Below are positions 58,101 to 64,000 of a DNA stretch of 64,000 nt, piece after piece. A program made the position numbers and the translations under genes. The DNA comes from Gavia stellata (taxonomy: Eukaryota; Chordata; Aves; Gaviiformes; Gaviidae). The notes under the pieces were generated by a model. It saw only the letters and a program-made list of their open reading frames with translations. It ran no database searches and was not told the origin of the DNA. The DNA lies in contig NC_082608.1 of the NCBI RefSeq assembly GCF_030936135.1, positions 7,535,035-7,599,034 on the forward strand, written 5' to 3'. Each line of letters starts with the position of its first letter. The stretch's first letter is position 1.

Positions 58101-61100
58101 ATATAGCATGCTAGAGATTGGCAGAGTTTAAATACTGTTAAGTTCTGACATAAATAGCTGTGGCACAGATACCTTCTTAGTTCTGTGTACACATCTGACA
58201 CCAAGAATAACAGCAGAAATTCAGCCACAAAAACTATGTCAGATTTTGAGGTTCACACCATAGACACGGGGAGCAGTTTGCAACTGTAGGATGACAATCA
58301 CTACTTCAAACCTCACCTTTCTTCGCCTTCCCAGTGAACTTGAAGAGTCACTGCTCACACTTTCTCTGTGGTTCAGGTGGGCAAAGGGCCTGGCTGCTCC
58401 CCAGGACTCTAAATAACGTGTCATCCGAACAGATGCTCGCATCTTCAGCCCATCATTAACTCTTGTTTTAGGGAGATGATTATTTGATACGCATTGTTTG
58501 GACTAACAGAAAAAACATACTCATTTAGAAAACAGAAAATTATACAAATTACAAAGAAATGAAGCTCTGTGTACTTTAGTAGTTTAGGACTGTACAATCT
58601 AGTTATTTAGTAGGACTCTAAACATATATCAGCCATGTGTCAGTCAACCTCAATTCCTTTATCTCATTTAATTAATGTGAGCTAAAGCAAATCATGACAT
58701 CATGAATTTGCTTCAGCTGCCTTTACAAGCCTTCGCTTGTAACACTGCAACATTCAAACTTCCTGGTTTATTTATGGACATGCGAAGATTTCAGGATCTT
58801 ATGAATAGATACAATTTCCTTGCAGTCAGCACAACAGCAGGGGAAAGAGATTCCCAATTCCTGAGCTAGGGTGTATCAAAACAGCGGTTAGGAGAAGATC
58901 TCACAAATTACAGCCTCGACATTAGATTACATCCCTGTATCACGGGTGAAAAGTCAGGTAGTATATACAGGCTATACAGCAATACGCTTGTGGGTCTACA
59001 AGGAAGCTAAAACTACAGAATAAACCGATACATCGATGACTGGTTATTCTCTAACATTTCACAGGTATCTTCAAGTGAGCAGGGACCATTGTAATAGACT
59101 TTGATCCTCATTCTGAGAGTACGTGCTGTGTACATGTAAGGGGGGGTTGCAGCGTTGAGTACGTGAAACATGCAACAAAGGTAAGATTGAGCTCTTGCTA
59201 ATTAAAAGTGGCTCTATACTGTTCCTTCCTGTAAAGATCCTGAAGGAATGAAGTTTGTCATTTTCCTTCTTTTTCTTTTGAAATACTTTACTCATCAACC
59301 ACAAGCAGATTCACAATAGCAATACTCCAGGTGTTTGCAGTTACCAGGCTCTAAAGGGGCACCCAACAGTTGCTAACTTTACACCTTGAAAAGAAGGTGA
59401 CTCTCACATCTAAGATAGCGAGGAAGAAGATGTCAGAAGCTATTTTACAGGGAATATTTTTTATCTGAAAGTGGCCACACAGTACAGGTACTTTCATGAC
59501 TTCATTCCACCTTTTGACCTGGATTTGTGAGAGAGACACTTCACGCAAATACATAGTCAAATATGTATTTTTACTCTAAGTGGACCACATAAGAAGTTTC
59601 AGCATAACACTTACTACCTTCGAGCTAACAGACATGTCATAAAACAGTAGGACGTGCTTTCAGATCTGAAGTCCCAAATCCAAGCTACTCAGATGACTCA
59701 TACCATACTTTAATTCTGTTCCTGAATTTAAAAAGTGTATGCACCACAGACACCTATGTACTTAAAATGTATGTATGTATGTATGTATTTGAATAAATAT
59801 ACATGTTTCAAAACATACACATACCCTTGGATCAACCACTAAGTAGGTTTTGATATTCATGGATTCAAGGTAAGGATCTCTCAGGTGTCCATTCCCTTCT
59901 TCTACTTCATAAGCTTTGCCTAGGTGATTTAATGTTGCTTCAGTGATGTGTACACGGCTGAGAAAGGGAGAAAGAACAAGAGACCCGAACACTTACAGAA
60001 AGGTACATTAAGCATTTCATTTTCATTTCAATGGCCACTGCTGACATTTCTGCTTTTCAGCCATCTTGTGCTTTGGCAGCCAACTGCAAAATCCTGCCAG
60101 TACTTAAAACCATATTTGCAATCCTTTACTACAGTTCTTTGTCGCACATCTTTCATAGCAAGTATGCTACAAAACACTTCCCAGAATGAGATAGTATCAG
60201 TACAAAATTAAACTGAAATAAGCAGAGACATACAAGACACAAGAAGAAACGTGATCAAAGGAGATACGATAACTGACAAGGCAGATAGACTCAGAGGGAG
60301 GTTGTTTCAGATGGCAAAAGCTGCAGGGAAAGCTCACAACACACAACGACTGTCTCATGCTAGAAATGCATGAGGAGGGGAGGAGATGGTTACAAAGTCT
60401 GGAAAAAAATCTGGGAAAGGTTTTTTGTCAACTAGAAGGATAATTTTGGAAGTCTGCCTTTTCTGACTGAAACGATCAGAGGAGAGCATAACACAGCAAC
60501 AACAGCAACACACTTCTAAGGGGAGCAGCTAGTATTTTTCTGCACCCATCCACAGTATCCCAAATCATGTATTTCCATATAAATTACAAGTAATAACTTT
60601 CCATAGAATTTCTCAACAAACTACTTGAGTGTGTTCATAACATAGCATTTCTTTTTCTTATATTCTACTTCCTCATTGTTCATCTTCCCACAGCTTTTCT
60701 CACTTTTCTTTGGCACAGAGGGGTTAAACACTGTGCTGTCGGTCCTACAATCTGTCAGCACAGAGCTGGGAATAGAACATTTCCAGAATGGAAGCTGACA
60801 GTGTGCAAGCACTCCTGCCTGACTACAGAGAGCAAGGGGATCACTGTCCCATCCGCCTCTACTTCCTTATGCTGCATGTAGGTTTGCCTGAAGAACGTTT
60901 AGCCAAGACCTGGAGACCACTGGCTGTAGCTTCCCACAAAGAACAACAAAAAATTCCTCAATACTTTTGGAACCAAAAGGTAAGAGTTTTGGAATATAGA
61001 GGATGCATGCTTTTATTTGTTTACTGGTAATTGTCTCAAAAAATTGTTTTTTTAATTGCTACCTTGATTATATAGTTTTGCAATCAAAGTGAACCTTCAA

Positions 61101-64000
61101 ATCCGAAATTTTAAAGCTTGCTCTAAAGCATCATTTTCTCCCATAGAGACTGAGGCATACTGGGTGATGTCTGTATTAACTGACCCTTAAAACAGAAGCA
61201 TGCACTGCACCAAGTTTTCTGTGGTTTTCCACTTATTTCAAAAGGCAGTACATTTGTTCAATATCCACCGTTTTACCAAGCTTCCTCTCCCCTCTTCCCC
61301 AAATCACACACTGCTGTAATACATTTCAGATATTACTGCAAACTTCTTTCTATTTAAATTACTATGCCGATGATTTCTCAGCAGTTACTAATTCTTACTG
61401 GATTCCAGGATCAGCACATAACCAGAAGCTGCTACCACTAAAGCTGCCTCTCAAAGGCAAGCTGTAACATGCACTATTGCACTTACCATGCTAGTACAGA
61501 ACACCTAACATACTGCACTCAATTTCCCATGGTAACAGGCCCGAGAATAACATATCCTGATCTTTCAGGCATATATGTATTAGAGAGAATTGGTCATAAA
61601 TGCATTTTTAATTTTGGTTTTATGCTAGTCCTTTCTGCTTTACTAGTGTATTACATTGTTATGAATGAAAATAATTTTTTAAATCAGAAAGATGAACAAG
61701 GATGCTCTGTCAATGGAAATGACATATTTATGAAGCTAGAAGTTTTCCTGCATCCTTTCAAAAGTCTTTAGAATTCCTTCATTTACAGAAACCCAAAATA
61801 GATACACTTGCTGTTTTAAATAAAAACTTCAAACTGCTCCTAATGACAAAACTTCTGCTTCCAAAGAAGCAGGACTAGCTAACATTGGAATGGGGAATCT
61901 CAGACACATCATTTTTCTGTAGAGCAGGAAACAAATATAACATAACATTTGCATAACGAATAGAAACCCTTCCTCCTGTGAGGCTTAGTCTTCCACAGGT
62001 GGAACGTTTCCTCTGGCTAGTGTTTAAACACATGATAAGCGAGTGCTAGACACCTATAGATATAGGAAGTATTAAGTGTAATGTTTCAGAATCAGCATGC
62101 CAACATAAACCAGCTTTATTCTTTACCAGATTATCAAATGTAAGCACAAAGAACATAATGGAATAATCGAAGTTTTCAAGATCAGGCAACGGTCCTAAAC
62201 GTGACTAAGAAAAGTATGTTTTAGTGCCATGTTCAGAGTCAAATTGTTTGCTTTACCAACAAAAGAAACTTTACAACTCTGTATTCTTGTTTAGTCATGC
62301 TGGGTCACCACACTAAAACACTCAATCTGGATGGTATTGCAACTGTTAACCAAGCTCCAATTAGTTTTCTTTCTGTTTCGGTCACCAACGCAAGAAAGTA
62401 ATTAGATATTCATATCCCCTTATCACTTTGCAGAACTTAATTTTTAAGTTACAAGCATATACCTAGAAGCTGCCTGAGGCATAGAAATAGTAAGAAACCC
62501 TCTAATGTCACTGATTCGACTCACTTTCCAAGACAAACCAATACTTTAATGCTTAAACATATACCCACATGAATGCCATTCAATTAATAAGTACTAATTT
62601 GCACAGACTACCAAGAACCTACAAAATGATGGTCTCATTTGGGAATGGAAAAAGGGAAACTCTTAATATGGTCTTTTTTTTGGTGCAGACTACCAAAATA
62701 AAAAAGTTTCTAGGCTGAATTCTAATCCCTAAATTCAACTTAGGAAAAAAAAAGTATACGTTCCTAAATACAAAATGCTGGTGTTTTTTAAAAACATTTA
62801 TATTTGTTCTTTTCAATGAGCATCTGAAAAAAGGCAGCATGAATATCAACCTCAGACCCAATCCTCTCCACTGCTGAGCAGCACATGGCAAGTTACATTA
62901 CTGCTTCGCCTCAGCTCTTCCACTCGGGACTGCTCACTTTCCTTCCTGTTCTGCGCATGACAAACATGATGCAGAGAGAACATGCAACAACCAACAGTTC
63001 CAAACTCTCCTTGCTTGGATGCTCCTCATCTGGCTGCATTTTAATTTCTGAGTTGTGTTTTCTTGGGGGGTGGTGGTGAATATATAACTAATATAAATCA
63101 AACGGGACTGATCGATATATTAACAGAATCGGCAGGTAAATATGCAGCTTTGCCTTGTTGACATAAGTAGCATATCTATTCTTTAGCTAAACTTACAAAT
63201 GTAGTATTATCGTAATGCACAACATGAATTAACTAAGTCAACATAATGCACTGCTGAAGATGCACAAGTTTCTCCAATGAAGGGAAGGTCAAGAAGCAGT
63301 CACTTGCCTAAGAATAGAATTTTATAGTTCACTGAAAACAGAGTCAGAAAATATTAACATTTTACAGCTGTGGTATGTACACGTTTGTCCTATTTTCATC
63401 ATTCCATTATGAGGATTTGTGTCACAGCACAGTTACAAATTCCAGACTCATAAACCAGGACTGTGAAAACCATGATGACAGAGTGAATCAGCCCCAACAG
63501 GGAAGATCCTCACCCAGGTACGCCCGCGGACTCCATGCGGTTCGCTAAGGACACGTCGTGCGACCAGACGTCATACTGCCACTTCCGGAGGCCGATCACA
63601 CCGCACAGCACGTTCCCAGAATGAATACCAACCCTCATGTTGATATCCACTCCTGTGGCTTCTCTCACCTGCCTATGGAGGGAGAAGGGTATTAAAGCAT
63701 AAGTTACACTTTTGATTTTCTCTCCTCCTCCTGGAGATCTGCTAAGGTTTAGTCTCATACACTCAGTGCAAAGACGAGACAAACTGATGACCTAATGCAT
63801 GACTATCCAGCTACAGCTAATAAATACACTCTGAATGTTGACAAGAAGACTAAGAATGACTTTATTCAATATCTTCATAGCCTTGATACGTTAAGAAATC
63901 TTCTGTGCTATACTTACTTTATTGCTTCACACATGTCGAGTCCCATTTTAACACAGTTCCTGGCATGAACCGGTAAGGACACAGGTAGGCCTGAGACACA
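42970..64000 (-). CDS. ADCY7: ADCY7, adenylate cyclase type 7, 3' part (19 coding exons in window)
   Basis: ADCY7 is a plasma-membrane enzyme that makes cAMP and pyrophosphate from ATP and belongs to the Gs- and Gbeta-gamma-responsive type 2/4/7 group. In transcript order the exons are 63918-64000 (cut by the edge), 63514-63672, 59825-59957, 58317-58502, 57336-57379, 56420-56500, 55312-55384, 54406-54503, 53600-53684, 51795-51932, 50555-50617, 48344-48507, 47050-47131, 46313-46468, 45450-45596, 44900-45007, 43979-44093, 43233-43357 and 42970-43116. They total 2187 nt, that is 728 residues and a stop, all joined in phase. The content is the end of C1a, C1b, six membrane helices and a full C2a with [21 protein letters not shown] and NVKGKGEL. 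The tail [10 protein letters not shown] marks type 7 rather than 2 or 4. The N-terminal part lies beyond the edge. The introns hold no other recognised gene. Confidence 0.95.
43233..43357 (-). CDS. ADCY7: ADCY7 exon with C2 active-site core
   Basis: Encodes [20 protein letters not shown], then [18 protein letters not shown]. Asp in QYD binds adenine; Asn and Arg in NVASR act in catalysis (type 2 positions Asp1018, Asn1025, Arg1029). All are intact. Acceptor TTTACACAG, donor GTAAGC. Confidence 0.96.
43490..43605. repeat. Ancient interspersed repeat fragment (L3/MIR-like tail)
   Basis: CTGAGGCTCAGGAGATGTGAAGTGACTC, then AAATGGGAAGTC and AGAGCTAGGG, in the order of the 'ctgaggcacagagaggttaagtgactt...cagagctggga' tail of old CR1/L3 and MIR repeats. 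It is worn and sits in an ADCY7 intron. Confidence 0.4.
43979..44093 (-). CDS. ADCY7: ADCY7 C2a exon
   Basis: Encodes [20 protein letters not shown], then [17 protein letters not shown]. The 38 codons plus one base end in phase 1. Acceptor TTGCGTAG, donor GTAAGT. Confidence 0.95.
44900..45007 (-). CDS. ADCY7: ADCY7 C2a exon with adenine-binding lysine
   Basis: Encodes [20 protein letters not shown], then [16 protein letters not shown]. The second Lys of EKIKTIGS corresponds to the adenine-binding Lys938 of type 2 cyclase. Phase 0 on both sides. Acceptor TCAAACAG, donor GTACGT. Confidence 0.95.
45450..45596 (-). CDS. ADCY7: ADCY7 C2a exon
   Basis: Encodes [20 protein letters not shown], then [18 protein letters not shown], the first strand and helix of C2a. 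Phase 0 on both sides. Acceptor TTTCCTGTAG, donor GTAATT. Confidence 0.95.
45851..45910 (-). CDS. ADCY7: Candidate cassette exon of ADCY7 (60 nt, 20 codons)
   Basis: It lies between the exon ending EKRNE and the one beginning DWYHQ, both phase 0. On the - strand a long pyrimidine tract (TTTTTTTTCTTTTAAG) precedes it and a strong GTAAGT donor follows. Its 60 bases read without a stop in phase 0, encoding [20 protein letters not shown]. Inclusion would add 20 residues at the entry to C2a. No adenylate cyclase I know carries an insert at this place, so it may be a lineage-specific cassette or an unused pseudo-exon. Confidence 0.3.
46313..46468 (-). CDS. ADCY7: ADCY7 exon entering C2
   Basis: Encodes [20 protein letters not shown], then [16 protein letters not shown], the helical linker from the last membrane helix into C2a. 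It has 52 codons, phase 0. Acceptor CTTTGCAG, donor GTAGGT. Confidence 0.95.
46871..46928. repeat. 29-bp tandem duplication, two copies
   Basis: CATTATCTAYAACTAAGTAC followed by AAG is repeated at 46871 and 46900 with small differences. It is in an ADCY7 intron. Confidence 0.75.
47050..47131 (-). CDS. ADCY7: ADCY7 exon, last membrane helix
   Basis: Encodes [20 protein letters not shown] then AKQ, the sixth helix of the second membrane block. Starts in phase 2, ends phase 0. Acceptor TTGTTATCAG, donor GTATGT. Confidence 0.93.
48156..48186. repeat. Poly(A) tract
   Basis: Nineteen consecutive A, then a short interruption and more A, in an ADCY7 intron. There is no adjoining retroposed sequence I can recognise. 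Confidence 0.7.
48344..48507 (-). CDS. ADCY7: ADCY7 exon, two membrane helices
   Basis: Encodes [20 protein letters not shown], then [18 protein letters not shown] and a loop with NLS and NST glycosylation sequons. The donor is placed at ACCAG|GTGCAG because only phase 2 joins the next exon; the nearby AAG|GTTCTT would break the frame. Acceptor CTTTTACAG. Confidence 0.9.
48576..48636. repeat. Two-part inverted repeat (hairpin)
   Basis: ATTGTAATTT (48600-48609) pairs perfectly with AAATTACAAT (48619-48628) over a 9-base loop. Outside it AGCAAATG (48576-48583) pairs with CATTTGCT (48629-48636), with a one-sided bulge of 16 bases. It is in an ADCY7 intron and may be a remnant of a small inverted-repeat element. 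Confidence 0.6.
48865..48990 (+). repeat. Ancient interspersed repeat fragment (L3/MIR-like)
   Basis: Reads in the order of the 'ggttctagtcc...gctgtgtaaccttgggcaa...ccatctgtaaaa' region of old MIR or L3 repeats: CATTCTGGTCCTATTTTTGA, then TTTGTAACCTTAAGCAG, then CCATCTCTCCCACCTGTAA. It is worn and in an ADCY7 intron. Confidence 0.35.
50555..50617 (-). CDS. ADCY7: ADCY7 short exon, extracellular loop
   Basis: Encodes 21 codons, [20 protein letters not shown] plus Y, phase 0 both sides. NVT is a glycosylation sequon, as in the equivalent human loop. The donor GTAAGT is strong. The acceptor is less certain: a T-rich tract ends in AATAAATCAAG just before the exon, and an in-frame TAA lies three codons upstream. 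The loop is shorter than in human. It was identified by its position and by the join to YYAYCC. Confidence 0.75.
51795..51932 (-). CDS. ADCY7: ADCY7 exon, membrane helix
   Basis: Encodes [20 protein letters not shown], then [20 protein letters not shown] and AIFNL: a cytoplasmic loop and a membrane helix. It has 46 codons, phase 0. Acceptor TTGTTTACAG, donor GTAAGT. Confidence 0.94.
52545..52668. repeat. AT/AC-rich low-complexity stretch
   Basis: Interrupted ATAC and ATAT repeats, including TATATATAGATATATA, in an ADCY7 intron. Confidence 0.6.
53600..53684 (-). CDS. ADCY7: ADCY7 exon, membrane helix
   Basis: Encodes [20 protein letters not shown], then VCFAGKCM. Starts in phase 2, ends phase 0. 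Acceptor CTGTTTAG, donor GTAAGT. Confidence 0.94.
54198..54240. repeat. Perfect 10-bp hairpin beside a tandem decamer
   Basis: TTTCATACTG is repeated twice (54198-54217). TGTTGTTGGC (54215-54224) then pairs perfectly with GCCAACAACA (54231-54240) over a 6-base loop. It sits about 165 bases past the donor of the 54406-54503 exon on the - strand. Confidence 0.7.
54406..54503 (-). CDS. ADCY7: ADCY7 exon, first helix of the second membrane block
   Basis: Encodes [20 protein letters not shown], then [13 protein letters not shown]. Begins in phase 0, ends phase 2. Acceptor TGTTTCAG, donor GTAAGT. Confidence 0.94.
55312..55384 (-). CDS. ADCY7: ADCY7 C1b exon (weak GTTGGT donor)
   Basis: Encodes [20 protein letters not shown] and then LEKE. 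Homology (EKE joined to YR) fixes the donor at GAG|GTTGGT, which is weak. A stronger-looking GTAAGA lies four bases further on but would shift the frame. Acceptor TGAATGCAG. Confidence 0.85.
56420..56500 (-). CDS. ADCY7: ADCY7 C1b exon
   Basis: Encodes [20 protein letters not shown] and then EGLSST, matching the DDEMLSAIEGLSST segment of human ADCY7. The acceptor is CATTCTCAG; a second CAG 12 bases later is in phase and could be an alternative. Donor GTATGC. Confidence 0.88.
57336..57379 (-). CDS. ADCY7: ADCY7 C1b mini-exon (44 nt)
   Basis: Encodes [14 protein letters not shown] and two bases of the next codon. Similarity to human is weak (R-R-T-x-D-R), but phases join exactly on both sides. 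Acceptor TGATTTAG, donor GTTTGT. Short and variable, so less certain than its neighbours. Confidence 0.75.
58317..58502 (-). CDS. ADCY7: ADCY7 C1b exon
   Basis: Encodes a variable start ([14 protein letters not shown]), then the ADCY7-conserved [20 protein letters not shown] and [10 protein letters not shown], ending in a serine-rich then arginine-rich stretch. It has 62 codons, phase 0. Acceptor TCTGTTAG, donor GTGAGG. Confidence 0.94.
59767..59786. repeat. (ATGT)n microsatellite
   Basis: Five ATGT repeats, about 40 bases past the donor of the 59825-59957 ADCY7 exon on the - strand. Confidence 0.85.
59825..59957 (-). CDS. ADCY7: ADCY7 exon, end of C1a
   Basis: Encodes [20 protein letters not shown], then [15 protein letters not shown], the last strands of C1a. 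Starts in phase 2, ends phase 0. Acceptor CTTTCTCAG, donor GTATGT. Confidence 0.95.
60700..60790 (+). repeat. Ancient interspersed repeat fragment (L3/MIR-like tail)
   Basis: GGCACAGAGGGGTTAA, then GTCAGCACAGAGCTGGGAAT continuing AGAAC, in the same order and spacing as the 'gaggcacagagaggttaag...gtcagtggcagagctgggaatagaaccc' tail of old L3/MIR-type repeats. This is the best preserved of the four such fragments here. Confidence 0.5.
63514..63672 (-). CDS. ADCY7: ADCY7 C1a exon
   Basis: Encodes [20 protein letters not shown], then [16 protein letters not shown] and [18 protein letters not shown] is the C1 counterpart of the C2 QYDIWGN motif; C1 lacks the catalytic Asn-Arg pair, as expected. 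159 nt. Acceptor CTCCATAG, donor GTGAGG. Confidence 0.95.
63918..64000 (-). CDS. ADCY7: ADCY7 C1a exon, cut by window edge
   Basis: Encodes [20 protein letters not shown], then LDMCEAIK. The first two residues in view belong to the conserved YYCVSGLP motif, so coding continues past the edge, where the two metal-binding Asp residues of C1a would lie. Donor GTAAGT. Confidence 0.92.

Noticed and set aside
42970-64000. ADCY2 or ADCY4 instead of ADCY7
   Set aside because: The C-terminal [10 protein letters not shown], the C1b segment [11 protein letters not shown] with HLNHRES, and linkage to BRD7 are ADCY7 features.
1-64000. CRISPR arrays, phage or bacterial defence islands, integrated viruses
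   Set aside because: No spaced direct repeats, no compact operons and no retroviral or other viral genes are visible. The window is ordinary vertebrate nuclear DNA.

Overview
This window is nuclear DNA from a vertebrate, most likely a sauropsid and probably a bird. It has AT-rich intergenic and intronic DNA, one CpG island, two multi-exon genes with standard splice sites, microsatellites and a few worn repeats. No bacterial, viral or organellar gene organisation is visible. The bird call is an inference: the BRD7 gene is compact (about 14.7 kb from ATG to stop) and repeats are sparse.

Layout. From 1 to about 22.6 kb the window is a gene-poor intergenic stretch. The only gene-like thing I can support there is a degraded histone H4 pseudogene near 15.4-15.6 kb, plus small repeats and hairpins. 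From about 22.6 to 24.1 kb there is a GC-rich block. It contains a G-rich minisatellite, CTCF-like and NRF1-like motifs, and the first coding exon of BRD7. BRD7 runs on the + strand from 23770 to 38432. All 17 coding exons can be joined in frame into a 653-residue protein with an intact bromodomain. From about 38.9 to 42.1 kb lies the gap between the two gene ends.

ADCY7 (adenylate cyclase type 7) occupies 42970 to the right edge on the - strand and is cut by that edge. Nineteen coding exons, joined in phase, give 728 residues: the second part of the C1a catalytic half, C1b, the second six-helix membrane block and the complete C2 half with its stop. The tail-to-tail BRD7/ADCY7 arrangement matches the arrangement I know from human 16q12.

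The two genes are neighbours, not partners. BRD7 is a nuclear acetyl-lysine reader of the PBAF remodelling complex. ADCY7 is a plasma-membrane enzyme that makes cAMP.

I found no credible unknown multi-gene system. The items most worth a second look are: a 60-nt, phase-0, stop-free candidate cassette exon that would add 20 residues to the start of the ADCY7 C2 domain (45851-45910); a phase-compatible alternative terminal exon in the last BRD7 intron (38174-38298); a GC-AG intron in BRD7; the histone H4 pseudogene; and an unexplained 118-codon frame in the gap between the genes (39214-39570).
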